Shown here piece by piece: positions 29,901 through 37,637 of a stretch of 64,000 nucleotides of DNA. The first letter of the stretch is position 1. Each line of letters starts with the position of its first letter. Below the pieces are notes generated by a model that ran no database searches, was not told the origin of the DNA, and was given only the letters and a program-made list of their open reading frames with translations. This DNA comes from Novosphingobium sp. G106 (GTDB lineage: Bacteria > Pseudomonadota > Alphaproteobacteria > Sphingomonadales > Sphingomonadaceae). Location: assembly GCF_019075875.1 (NCBI RefSeq), contig NZ_JAHOOZ010000001.1, positions 186,001 to 250,000 of the forward strand, read 5' to 3'. The translations under genes were made by a program, and so were the position numbers.

Positions 29901-30435
29901 GATAGAGCGACGGGATGAGGCTTGCCGCCACTGCTTGTTCGCTCTGGTGCGCGACGGTGGAGGATTTGCCCCCATGATCGTCACCATAGAAGACGAGCAC
30001 GCCACCGTTGCGATGCGCGCCGACATAATTGCCGTGCTTGAACGCGTCACCGGACCGGTCGACCCCCGGACCCTTGCCGTACCAAGCTGCGAACACACCA
30101 TCATAGCGTGGGTTTGGCACAGCATCGAGCTGCTGCGTGCCGCGGACGGCGGTGGCGGCGATGTCTTCGTTGACCCCAGGCTGGAACCGGATATTCGCAG
30201 CTGCCAATCGATCGCCGATTGACCATAAGGTGGTATCGACATTGCCCAGCGGCGATCCACGATATCCAGTGATGTAGCCTGCGGTATTGAGTCCGCGGCG
30301 TTGATCCAAATCCTTCTGCGCGAGCATCACGCGTGCAATCGCCTGCGTGCCGTTCATTACGACACGCCCCCGGCTCAAGGCCCATTTGTCGTCCAGAGAC
30401 ACCGTCCGTAACGCCACAATCGCTGATCCAGGCAC
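26935..30435 (-). CDS. indolepyruvate ferredoxin oxidoreductase family protein (fused alpha-beta type)
   Basis: A ~1166-residue thiamine-diphosphate and iron-sulfur enzyme that decarboxylates 2-oxo acids to acyl-CoA with a low-potential electron acceptor. The N-terminal pyrimidine-binding part has GLNTAGYITGYRGSPLGNVD. The diphosphate part has GIGCHTM and MGGEGGNWIG. A cysteine cluster CEGCGDC is at about residue 636, and the C-terminal gamma-like domain starts MITGIGGTGVVTVGALLG. This single-chain form is common in aerobic proteobacteria. The frame is open to 30459 (GTG); I chose GTG 30435, which has GGGAG 6 nt upstream. It is divergent from the 2-hydroxyacid dehydrogenase at 30591, which could supply its 2-oxo acid. 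Confidence 0.9.
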   Translation of the reverse strand: MPGSAIVALRTVSLDDKWALSRGRVVMNGTQAIARVMLAQKDLDQRRGLNTAGYITGYRGSPLGNVDTTLWSIGDRLAAANIRFQPGVNEDIAATAVRGTQQLDAVPNPRYDGVFAAWYGKGPGVDRSGDAFKHGNYVGAHRNGGVLVFYGDDHGGKSSTVAHQSEQAVAASLIPSLYPANVEEILRFGLLGIALSRFSGSWVGIKCVNEVAEQTATIDLDLDGFEIVVPERPADLPIGINIEQATYNPLREEQIVVEHRLPLVHAFVRANGIDRVVIDAPKRALGIVAAGKSYGDVRAALALLGLDEGAAAALGLSLYKVGCIWPLEPVGLIELAQGQDTLLVIEEKRSFLEQQIAATLVNIPGHPRIIGKADEDGAPLLSSIVQLDPSGLAIAIADRLDRLGLSNDAVRATRSRLAGAGQAVAAPLRRSPYFCSGCPHNRSTRVPDGSVSMTGIGCHTMVNFVRPDVALLPTQMGGEGGNWIGLAPFTDTPHIFQNMGDGTYYHSGLLAIRAAVASGVNITYKILYNDAVAMTGGQPVDGPISVAEIARQVQDEGVKTIILLSDDPSRHEGNRELPAGVEIGHRDTLDDVQKRLREVSGCTVLIYEQTCAAEKRRRRKTGAFPNPPKRLFIAPSVCEGCGDCSVQSTCVSLVPMETEFGRKRAIDQSSCNKDYSCLNGFCPSFVTVYDAEPRKPKALTIDEALFADLADAPRAMIGDAGYNVMITGIGGTGVVTVGALLGMAAHIEGLSMSLFDMTGLSQKNGAVYSHVRIAASHGAVHAQRLGRGEADLLLAFDLVAALGAEAAMTLSRVRTSAVVNGDVSPTLAFQFNRDFDPDTTLLTAQLRRAVDTDNFTGANASAIALAIMGDTIGANLFLLGVAAQGGKLPVGVEAIEQAVALNGVAVPFNIRAFRLGRLYAADPQAVLDMARGATPHQAPHADTVDEIIEHRAAHLTAYQNAALAQRYRDVMAQVRAVDAGIASGRDTLSRTVARTYAKLLAYKDEYEVARMLTDNRLRADIAKAFDDRARIAFNLAPPILGGGLVNGRPRKREFGSWILSPLRVLARLRGLRGTAFDPFGYTAERRMERGLIADYTQLLSATLAALMPANYDRAVALLAAADEIRGYGPVKEQAVAAYRTKLVELDAAFRETPIASDTPRPLVRAG

Positions 30436-30590
30436 ACCATTCTCCCAATGGAATGGCACTTTAGCGGGGGATCGTCCCGTCCGCTGTCAATCTGGCGACA
30501 CCCACCCACAAAAGATCTGCGGTGTCGCGAAAGCGACAGCGAAAGCACATCGCGCCCGCTAGGTTGCTGACAGGGGGGACGGACTCATCC

Positions 30591-31757
30591 ATGCAAAATC
30601 ATCATAATATTATGGACCTGCGTCGTGCGGCCGTACGGGCGTTACCGCGTCCGATCTTCGACTATCTCGACGGCGGGGCGGAAGACGAAATCGTTCTGCG
30701 CCGTGCGACCAGCGCTTATGATGACATCGAGTTGCTTCCGCAGGCGCTGGTTGATCTATCGGCGTCCAATCACGAAACGCAGATTTTCGGACGCACCATC
30801 CCGTTCCCCTTGATGCTAGCGCCGACGGGTCTGACCCGCTTGTTTCACAAGGATGCCGAAGTCGCGGTCGCCGAAGCAGCTAACAAGGCCGGATTACCTT
30901 ATTGCCTTTCCACCCTGGGCACGACCACGATGGAGGAGTTCGCACGCATGACCACAGCGCCGCGGCTGTTCCAGATCTATATCTTTAAGGATCGCGGGCT
31001 GACCGAGGAGTTCATCTCGCGCGCCCAGGAAGGCGGATATGACGGTCTGGTATTGACTGTCGATACGCTGGTCGCGGGCAAGCGTGAGCGCGATCTCGTC
31101 AATGGCCTCAGCCTTCCGCCCCGTCTTAACGCGCGAACCTTCCTGCAATTTGCAGCAAAGCCGCGATGGTCGCTTCCCGCTCTGTTTGGACGCAAGTTCG
31201 ATTTTGTCAACGTCGCGCACCGCGTCGCGACGATGTCGGACAAGCAGGTACCGCTACACGTTTATGTCGCCGGGCAGTTCGACAATTCCATAACTTGGAA
31301 AGATGTCGAATGGCTGGCTGCACGGTGGAAGGGTCCGCTGGCGGTCAAGGGCATCCTGAGGGCAGAGGATGCCTGGCAGGCGAGCGAATGCGGAGCCGAC
31401 ACGGTGATGATCTCCAACCACGGCGGCCGCCAGCTAGAGACGGCGGTGGCGCCGATCGACCAGATCGCGTCCGTTGCCGGTGCGGTCGGGGGCAGGGTCA
31501 AGATCATCTGCGACGGCGGGATCCGGCGGGGCTCGCATATGGTCAAGGCCTTGGCGCTCGGCGCCGATGCCTGCTCGATCGGCCGTCCCTATCTTTACGG
31601 GCTTGCCGGCGGCGGCGCGCAGGGCGTGTCGCGCGCGCTGGACATCATGCGAGAAGAATATGAGCGCACGATGGCGCTGCTCGGCGCGGCGACGCCGCGG
31701 GATCTTAAGCCGTCCATGCTCAAGAAGATCGGGCCACGCGCATCAAGTGCCTGCTGA
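30591..31757 (+). CDS. FMN-dependent alpha-hydroxy-acid dehydrogenase (LldD/mandelate dehydrogenase type)
   Basis: A 388-residue TIM-barrel flavoenzyme oxidising a 2-hydroxy acid to the 2-oxo acid and passing electrons to quinone. PIFDYLDGGAEDEIVLRR is the N-terminal signature, APTGLTRLFH and YCLSTLGTTTMEEFA follow, and the active-site histidine is in MISNHGGRQLE. CDGGIRRGSHMVKALALGADACSIGRPYLYGLA is the phosphate-binding end, present in full. The frame is open to 30522; I chose ATG 30591. Divergent from the 2-oxo-acid oxidoreductase gene, it fits as the preceding step for lactate-, mandelate- or glycolate-like acids. A relic of an acyl-CoA dehydrogenase follows. Confidence 0.9.
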   Translation: MQNHHNIMDLRRAAVRALPRPIFDYLDGGAEDEIVLRRATSAYDDIELLPQALVDLSASNHETQIFGRTIPFPLMLAPTGLTRLFHKDAEVAVAEAANKAGLPYCLSTLGTTTMEEFARMTTAPRLFQIYIFKDRGLTEEFISRAQEGGYDGLVLTVDTLVAGKRERDLVNGLSLPPRLNARTFLQFAAKPRWSLPALFGRKFDFVNVAHRVATMSDKQVPLHVYVAGQFDNSITWKDVEWLAARWKGPLAVKGILRAEDAWQASECGADTVMISNHGGRQLETAVAPIDQIASVAGAVGGRVKIICDGGIRRGSHMVKALALGADACSIGRPYLYGLAGGGAQGVSRALDIMREEYERTMALLGAATPRDLKPSMLKKIGPRASSAC

Positions 31758-31799
31758 CGACCAGCGAGGCGCTGCGCATCCAGCCCTGAGACAAGTAAC

Positions 31800-32165
31800 C
31801 CTTGGCTGGCTATACGCCCCGGGTAGCGAAGAAGGCTGCCGGCTGGAAGACGGGCTGGTGATGTCGACGACGGAGATGATCGAGGCGGTAGAGCGTCCGT
31901 TGCGACCGACTGGCTCGGGCTTTCGGGCGACGCGCAATTCGGACGCCAGACCTGTTGCGGGTGCGTCAAATCCTGTCCGACGAGAGGCTGTCCTCGGCCA
32001 ATCGTTTATTCGGCTTGTTTCCAGGTCTTGCCTGCCGCGCGATGGATTTGATCAACCACCATGGGAGCGACGAATTAATGGCTCTCACCGGCGCAGGATA
32101 GGTTCGAGGGAGTGGTCAGGCGCATTGGCGCTGACAGAAACAAGCCGAGTAAGCTGGTCGTCGCT
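31800..32165 (+). pseudogene. acyl-CoA dehydrogenase relic (N-terminal half, internally deleted and frameshifted)
   Basis: TTGGCTGGCTATACGCCC matches the start of the acyl-CoA dehydrogenase at 9228 (AGYTPP). The sequence then jumps to EEGCRLEDGLVMSTTEMIEA, matching EEGCRLKDGLVTTPKGMAQA. In another frame LSSANRLFGLFPGLACRAMDLINHHGSDEL matches LSSANLSFGLFTGL... and HHASDDL, and in a third EWSGALALTETS matches EWTGAMALTESS. So an internal deletion and at least two frameshifts have destroyed a paralogue of that gene, and everything after about residue 175 is missing. Confidence 0.75.
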
Positions 32166-32200
32166 GGCATCTTCGCCACGCTTGCTCGTCTCTTGGTGTT

Positions 32201-32545
32201 TCACCCCTGGAGGCCTGCTCGCCAGTCGGCCAAACGATCCAGTGCCGGCCGCAGAGTATCCGCCATGGGGGCGAGCTCATAGACATGGCTCGCAGCGGGT
32301 GGCGGAAGATAGTTGCGTCTCACTAGTCCTGCAGATTCGAGCGCGCGCATGCGCGTAGTCAGGACGTTTGCGCTGATCGCAGGGAGGGCATGTCGCAGAT
32401 CCGAGAAGCGCCGCTGCCTTTCTCGCAGTAAGAGCAGGATTTGCAACGTCCATCGATTTTCGAGGACCTCGAACGAGCGTTCGGGTTCAGGCGCATCCAA
32501 AATTGCGGGCTTATGCAGCTTGGTTATCGTACATACCCCGATCAC
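32201..32545 (-). CDS. HxlR-family transcriptional regulator
   Basis: A 114-residue winged helix-turn-helix protein: ENRWTLQILLLLRERQRRFSDLRHALPAISANVLTTRMRALESAGLVRRNYLPPPAASHVYELAPMADTLRPAL is the full HxlR domain. The cysteine that often precedes the first helix in HxlR proteins is absent here (the only cysteine is C5). It is divergent from a second HxlR gene at 32693, with a perfect 17-bp palindrome (32657-32673) between. No catabolic gene follows it on minus before the acyl-CoA dehydrogenase relic, so its original target may be gone. Confidence 0.85.
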   Translation of the reverse strand: MIGVCTITKLHKPAILDAPEPERSFEVLENRWTLQILLLLRERQRRFSDLRHALPAISANVLTTRMRALESAGLVRRNYLPPPAASHVYELAPMADTLRPALDRLADWRAGLQG

Positions 32546-32656
32546 TGGTGGATATGTTCAGCGTACACCGCGACGATGCGATTGTTCGGGTGTGTCAGGA
32601 GCAATCGGGCCATTGGCATGACGCCTGTCGTGTTGCAGTTTCGGCACCAATACGTT

Positions 32657-32673
32657 ACTTCAATGATTGAAGT
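32657..32673. promoter_or_regulatory. perfect 17-bp palindrome between two divergent HxlR genes
   Basis: ACTTCAAT-G-ATTGAAGT is an 8-1-8 perfect inverted repeat, 20 bp upstream of the ATG at 32693 and 112 bp upstream of the minus-strand HxlR start. HxlR proteins bind such AT-rich inverted repeats as dimers. It is the best operator candidate for one or both regulators. It also argues against starting the plus-strand gene at ATG 32663, which lies inside it. Confidence 0.65.
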
Positions 32674-32692
32674 CAACTATTGGCCGAACACG

Positions 32693-33193
32693 ATGAAGCC
32701 GAAATCTTTCGCCGGAATGCGTTGCTCGATCGCCGGCGCTCTCGATCTTGTTGGGGATCGGTGGACACTCCTGTTGGTCCGGGATTTGTTGCTTGGCGTT
32801 GGTCGTTATGATGATCTGCGGGCGAGCACCGGCATACCCGATGCCACGCTGGCCGCACGTTTGAAGTATATGGCACTGCATGGCGTTGTGGAACGGGTGC
32901 GGTATCAGGACAGGCCCCCGCGTGATGAATATCAGCTAACGCCCAAGGGGCTAGATCTCTGGAAAGTCAGCCTAGCGTTGCGTGAATGGGGCGATCAATG
33001 GGACGCGACCGGCTTCGGCGCGCCGACGGTTGAAACGATCGACAGCGAGACTGGTCGCCCGCTCCGCCTCGCGCTCGTCGATCTAGAGAGCGGAATGGCG
33101 GTTCCTGATCACCGCCTGCGGCTACGAGCCACGCCTAACGCCGACGACACTATACGAAGCCTTCTCGATCGTTCCAGCAGGGTATCCCGCTGA
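32693..33193 (+). CDS. HxlR-family transcriptional regulator with C-terminal extension
   Basis: A 166-residue protein. The HxlR domain starts with a conserved cysteine (MRCSIAGALDLVGDRWTLLLVRDLLLGVGRYDDLRASTGIPDATLAARLKYMALHGVVERVRYQ). A ~60-residue C-terminal extension follows (VETIDSETGRPLRLALVDLESG), common in sphingomonad HxlR proteins. The frame is open to 32441, but ATG 32693 gives the family N-terminus and lies just past the 32657 palindrome. HxlR proteins with such a cysteine often respond to quinones or aldehydes. No catabolic gene is directly downstream. Confidence 0.87.
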   Translation: MKPKSFAGMRCSIAGALDLVGDRWTLLLVRDLLLGVGRYDDLRASTGIPDATLAARLKYMALHGVVERVRYQDRPPRDEYQLTPKGLDLWKVSLALREWGDQWDATGFGAPTVETIDSETGRPLRLALVDLESGMAVPDHRLRLRATPNADDTIRSLLDRSSRVSR

Positions 33194-33203
33194 TAATCGA
33201 TCT

Positions 33204-33286
33204 GCCGGCAACTTCACGCGGGAGAACCCGAGGATGTAGGCCCTTTTCGTGCACGACGACTACCAAGGTCACCCGGTTAACTTTAG
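33204..33286 (-). pseudogene. AraC-regulator relic (about 85 bp)
   Basis: On minus this reads KVNRVTLVVVVHEKGLHPRVL, nearly the same as KVNRAALVVVAHEMGLHPRVL inside the AraC gene at 34645-35650. DNA identity is evident over the whole stretch (compare 34853-34940). Nothing of the gene remains on either side. It is a fragment left by a duplication and deletion. Confidence 0.75.
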
Positions 33287-33417
33287 GCGACGCCCGCGGA
33301 GAAGGCACGCAAGCGTCCTGCCTTGAGCTTTGTGCCCCGGAACCAAGGAGATAAATACCTGCTCGGAACCTGGCAGTAATGGCGTGATCGTGCGCCAAAG
33401 GCCTGCCTTGGGATATC

Positions 33418-34361
33418 TTACCGGCTTTTGTGGCCCATATGTTCATCAAGGGCGCTGGCGATCGCCGTCATCGCTCCAATGTTTGGGTGATACGGAGAAA
33501 ATTGCCAGGCGCCTTCCACGGGAATGAAACCCGTAACCCATGGTTCGGCAGCGCACACATGATGGTCTCGCGACAGGGCCGACGCACGGACAATGTCCGC
33601 CCCCGATCGCTTTGCGACTGCGGCCGTAATCTCCGCAAGACGGGCAGCGGTGGTTCGTGTCTGGGTGGCCGCAATTCCTTCCAGGGGAAACTGCTGGCAG
33701 CCATGATCAGGCGGAGCGACCGTGACGTAGTCAACGAATATCAGACGAGCTTGTGGTGAGCGGCGCCGAACCTCCTGAGCAATTCGATAAAGTCCTGCCT
33801 CCACTTTCTCCCAAGCATCACCGGATCGTGCGCCCGCGGCGCTGGGTGCCTGCGCTGCTGACGCTGCCCATCTCGCCGTCATAGCGTCGCAAATCCTGGC
33901 GGCCGCCGACGATCGTGATGCGGGATCGCCGTTGCCCATGCACGTTCCCGCGAGCAGATCAGCAATGAATCCGACGTCGTTACCGCCGATCGTCACCGTG
34001 ACCAGGGCCGTATCAGGAGTCAGCGCGTCAATTTGCGCGGGCAAGCCCTGTGATGGACCTAGCACGTCGGCAGTGGTCGCACCGCTGCAGCTGACATCGA
34101 CCAGGCGGAGCATATGATTGCGCGCGAATTGATGCGCATAATTGTCGGCCGATCGCGCGCACCGATTGCTCGGCGTCTCGGTCGGCCCCCCACGCCAGGC
34201 CCGGCCGCGAAGGAGCTTCCCATGGCCACATATTTCGCCCCGGCGGCGATCAGATGTGAAGTTGGCCTCGGTCCAACGGAGCAGGCATTCAGGATAAGCA
34301 CTAGGCAGGCGGGAACGGCGGCCGAAAGCCCCAAGCCCCATCTGTTCGTCGCGTTTGCCAA
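33418..34361 (-). pseudogene. SGNH/GDSL-type esterase lipoprotein, interrupted by one frameshift
   Basis: Translation starts at TTG 34361 with AAGGAGG 8 nt upstream. The protein opens with a lipoprotein signal (CLVLILNAC, lipobox LNAC), then block I YVAMGSSFAAGPG. At the six-C run 34186-34191 the frame is lost; adding one base (or removing two) joins it to PTETPSNRCARSADNYAHQFA, then block III TVTIGGNDVGF and the C-terminal histidine block in FSPYHPNIGAM. GSSFAAG replaces GDS with GSS, as in several SGNH lipoproteins. Length would be about 314 residues. Such enzymes hydrolyse esters at the cell envelope. A longer upstream frame to 34611 is in the wrong phase and is not the real N-terminus. 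Confidence 0.8.
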
Positions 34362-34644
34362 GATTATCCTCCTTCGTATCGGGATGCCTGCTGACCTCGG
34401 AATCGGCCTGCTGACGATTTGGCGAGCCATCCCGCATTGATGTCTGTGATAGTGTCGTCCGCGTCCGAGCTGGTCTCACTAGATCACGTTCGCGCGTGCG
34501 ATGTGGCCCAATACAGCCGCGCTTGGCTTTGGCGTTCGCACAAACGTGGCACGATCCACGGAAGCCAGACCAAACGCCGGATGATATGCCAGCGACGCCG
34601 GGTGGCAACATCCATCGGAAGGTGCTGGCCGAACTCCCTCCATT

Positions 34645-35650
34645 TCAGGCGGACACGGCCATTCTCCGGTGCGCGATCAATGCCCGAGGGGATTGGTCGT
34701 GCCAGCGCCGGCAGGCGCGGGAATAGCTGCTCTGCTCGGCATAGCCGAGCATCGTCGCGATCTGGGCGACTTGCATGCCCGTCGCAGAGAGTTGCCAGGA
34801 CATGTCGCGTCGAACATTGTCGAGGATGCCCTCGAAGGACGTGCCGATTTCGGCCAATTTGCGCTGGAGCACCCGAGGATGAAGCCCCATCTCGTGCGCA
34901 ACGACTACCAGGGCCGCCCGATTTACTTTCAGCAATCGATGGACCATCTCCTGAACGTGATCGTGCAAGCTGAGCGCGGGCTTGATCTGGGCAAGGTATG
35001 TTTCGGCCAGCGCGAATGCCGCTGCGTCCCGTCCGCGGATCGGCTTGTCCAATGCATCGTTGGGCAAATGAACAGAATTCACCTCGCTCTCAAACTCCAC
35101 CGCACAGCCGAACTGTTGGCGATATCGTTCCGGGGGAGAGATGCGGCGATGCTGCATCGTAACCCGAGCCGGAACAAAATCCTCGCCGAGCAGAAACCGG
35201 AATGCGTCCATGGCGATCACCAGCCCCTTCTCGACCATCTGCTCCCGATAGGCGATCTGGCGCAGCGCGATGCTGAGCGTAAATACAGCTGAACGGCCTG
35301 AGCGTTCCAGCGTGGCGACGTCGGGCGGCGCGCAGCAATATAGAAAACGACAGACGCCCTGGATCGCGCAAGCTGCCGTTTCGGAATGCCGGATAAGAAC
35401 GGCGACGGGACCAAGAACGGATATGCCTTGCTCGGTGCCGAGGCGCAGACCGAAATCAGGGCACTTGAGGATCACTGCCGCCTCGCCGATGGCCGCGGCA
35501 TAGCTTGTATAGGGAATTAGGAATTCATATTCCCCCCACCATCGATGGATCGACGCCCTGCGCACGCAGGATAGCATCGGCGTCTCCACCCATGCTGGAA
35601 ACCAGCTCCTTGAAGTGCAGGAGCGAACTGCCGCGAATCAAATCCGTCAT
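34645..35650 (-). pseudogene. AraC-family transcriptional regulator, interrupted by one frameshift near the N-terminus
   Basis: Two helix-turn-helix units close the protein (SFEGILDNVRRDMSWQLSATGMQVAQIATMLGYAEQSSYSRACRRWHDQSPRAL), preceded by an arabinose-binding-type domain. The in-frame ATG at 35589 gives a strange N-terminus (METPMLSCVRRAS). Another frame begins at ATG 35650 with TDLIRGSSLLHFKELVSSMGGDADAILRAQGVDPSMVG, the usual beginning for this family. The two join if the six-C run 35532-35537 is one base shorter, giving about 334 residues. It is divergent from the cupin operon, with the shared upstream element at 35658-35720 between, and is the likely activator of the three units carrying that element. 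Confidence 0.85.
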
Positions 35651-35657
35651 AGTCGCC

Positions 35658-35720
35658 AAATGATAAGGTAAATTCGTATTGAGACAAGTCTCAAGCGGCC
35701 TGATCTGTCATAATCGGATT
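35658..35720 (+). promoter_or_regulatory. shared ~60-bp upstream element, copy 1
   Basis: Copy 1 of an element aligned without gaps at 39232-39292 and 45579-45638. Conserved blocks in order are AATGAYAA, TAAATTCGT (TAATATCGT in copy 3), RRCAAGTCTC and ATCTGYCAT. Copy 1 also contains the perfect repeat GAGAC-AA-GTCTC. It lies between the AraC gene and the first cupin operon, so it is the best candidate for an AraC binding site plus promoter. Confidence 0.7.
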
Positions 35721-35961
35721 CCGAACAAGTGCATTGCCAAGCAAGGTCATCGGCGAGGATGGGGCTAATGGATGGCAGCGTACTGGATTACGCTCGCGAT
35801 ACCGCGAGCCACAAATATGCGGACATGGTTCGGCAGGACGCGCGCATCGAGCCGTCATCAAGCCAATTGTCGCGAAATCATCGCCGCTGCGCTGCTCCCC
35901 GCGAGTCCGGTGGCAACACGTGCGTGAAAATGAACGCTTGGCTAAGACTTACGGAGAAAAA

Positions 35962-36495
35962 ATGACCGCAGAACTGACCGAACGCAAAGCTCCCGTATTC
36001 TCGCTTCCGCAGGACCGGCTGCTGACCCTGAACGTGAATGATATTCCCGTGTTGAAGGATGCGGCAGGGCCGGGGGTCAGTTTTCAGCCGCTTTACCTCG
36101 ATCCGGAAGTCGGCCTGTGGACCGTGATGGGTATTTTTGCTCCCGGTGCCGAACTGCCCGCGCATTTGCACACGGGCGCGGTTCATGGCTACACGCTCAG
36201 CGGCAGCTGGATCTATAAGGAATATCCCGATCAGGTCCAGATAGCCGGGTCCTATCTCTATGAGCCTGCATCTTCTTTCCATACGTTCTACGTGCCCGAC
36301 ACGAATACGGAAGAAACGCTCGTACTGTTCATCGTATATGGCGCCAATGTGGGTTTCACTGATGACGGTCAGTTCCACTCCATTCTCGACGCGCTGACGG
36401 TTCAGAAACTTGCGGAGCAATGGGCTCAGGCCAATGACGCCGGTACCATTCATTACCTGAAAGGCGGCAGCGCGGGATACACTAACGGCGCGTAA
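35962..36495 (+). CDS. cupin protein, 2,4'-dihydroxyacetophenone dioxygenase family
   Basis: A 177-residue cupin. It has the family core HLHTGAVHGYTLSGSWIYKEYPDQ and GSYLYEPASSFHTFYVP; H68, H70, E87 and H107 are the likely metal ligands. The characterised member is an iron dioxygenase splitting the C-C bond of an alpha-hydroxyketone next to an aromatic ring into an aryl carboxylate and formate. Membership supports a related reaction, not the same substrate. ATG 35962 has CGGAG about 8 nt upstream; the frame open from 35734 is ignored. It is about two-thirds identical by eye to the duplicated cupins at 40563 and 45826. First gene of a hydrolase and acyl-CoA ligase operon. Confidence 0.85.
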   Translation: MTAELTERKAPVFSLPQDRLLTLNVNDIPVLKDAAGPGVSFQPLYLDPEVGLWTVMGIFAPGAELPAHLHTGAVHGYTLSGSWIYKEYPDQVQIAGSYLYEPASSFHTFYVPDTNTEETLVLFIVYGANVGFTDDGQFHSILDALTVQKLAEQWAQANDAGTIHYLKGGSAGYTNGA

Positions 36496-36545
36496 TTCGC
36501 CCGTGGTCAGCCGCAATTGATTGGGCATGGAATGAAGGGCAGGCA

Positions 36546-37607
36546 ATGACTATCGCCAAATGGGAAACGAAGACCGTCCAAGCCAACGGTCACCGCATCC
36601 ACCTGACAATTGCGGGGACATCCGGCCCGTTGGTCCTGTTGTGTCATGGCTTCCCTGAGTCTTGGTACGCATGGCGCCACCAGCTTGGTGCCTTGGCCCA
36701 GGCGGGATATCGCGCCGTCGCGATGGACATGCCGGGTTACGGACGGTCTTCAAAGCCCACAGACGCCGTCGCATACCGGATGTTGGAACTTGTCGAAGTC
36801 TGCGTTGGCGTGGTCCAGGCTCTTGGTGAAGCCGGTGCGGTGATCGTCGGGCATGACCTGGGCGCCCCCGTCGCCTGGACGGCCGCCTGGACCCGGCCCG
36901 ACATCTTCCGCGCCGTCGCGGGCATCAGCCTGCCGTTCGGTGCGCGCGGGCTGGCCTGCCTTCCGGGCAACCCCTTTGGCGAATTGCGGCCGGGCGTGGC
37001 GAGCCGGGCGTTGGCCGGGCCGGGCATGATGTTTTATCATGAGTATTTTGCCCTGCCCGGTGATGTCGCGGCACGGGAAGCGGAAAAAGATATCAGGAGC
37101 TGGCTGACCAGCACGCTCTACACCCTGTCCGCAGACCGACCGTTGCCGCCCGAACTTGCGGGCGTCGATCTCACCAGACTGCCCAAGGATATGCTTTGCG
37201 GGTTGGTCCGCGCGGCAATGGCCGTCCCCGGAGCGGGTGCTCTCCAATCCGTGTTGGAGTTGCCGGATGTGTTGCCCGGCTGGCTCAGTCAGGAAGATCT
37301 GGATTATTGCGTGGCGGAGCTGGAATATAGCGGGCTGCGCGGTCCGCTGAACTATTATCGCAACGCGGAACTGGATTGGGAAACGCTGGGCCAGTATCAA
37401 GCCACACCCGTCAGCGTGCCCGCCCTGTTTATCGGCGGCGACCGCGACATCGTTACGATCTGGAGTCAGGAGGCGATCGCGCGCGCCGGCGAGGTAGTCG
37501 CAGATCTGCGCGGCACCGTGATCATTCCGAATTGCGGGCATTGGATTACGCAGGAGCAGCCGCAAGCCGTCAACGAGGCGCTGCTCGCATTCCTGCAATC
37601 CCTATGA
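36546..37607 (+). CDS. alpha/beta-hydrolase, epoxide-hydrolase-like
   Basis: A 353-residue alpha/beta hydrolase. The oxyanion-hole motif HGFPESW is at residues 34-40, the nucleophile is D104 in VGHDLGAPVAW (an aspartate, as in epoxide hydrolases and dehalogenases), an acid is in GGDRDIV and the histidine in CGHWITQEQP. The aspartate nucleophile points to epoxides or halides over esters. A cap domain lies at about 140-260. It starts 51 bp after the cupin and 31 bp before the acyl-CoA ligase, so the three are probably one operon. The substrate is unknown. Confidence 0.87.
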   Translation: MTIAKWETKTVQANGHRIHLTIAGTSGPLVLLCHGFPESWYAWRHQLGALAQAGYRAVAMDMPGYGRSSKPTDAVAYRMLELVEVCVGVVQALGEAGAVIVGHDLGAPVAWTAAWTRPDIFRAVAGISLPFGARGLACLPGNPFGELRPGVASRALAGPGMMFYHEYFALPGDVAAREAEKDIRSWLTSTLYTLSADRPLPPELAGVDLTRLPKDMLCGLVRAAMAVPGAGALQSVLELPDVLPGWLSQEDLDYCVAELEYSGLRGPLNYYRNAELDWETLGQYQATPVSVPALFIGGDRDIVTIWSQEAIARAGEVVADLRGTVIIPNCGHWITQEQPQAVNEALLAFLQSL

Positions 37608-37637
37608 CCGATAGGCCATCAATCTGGAGTTCTACAT

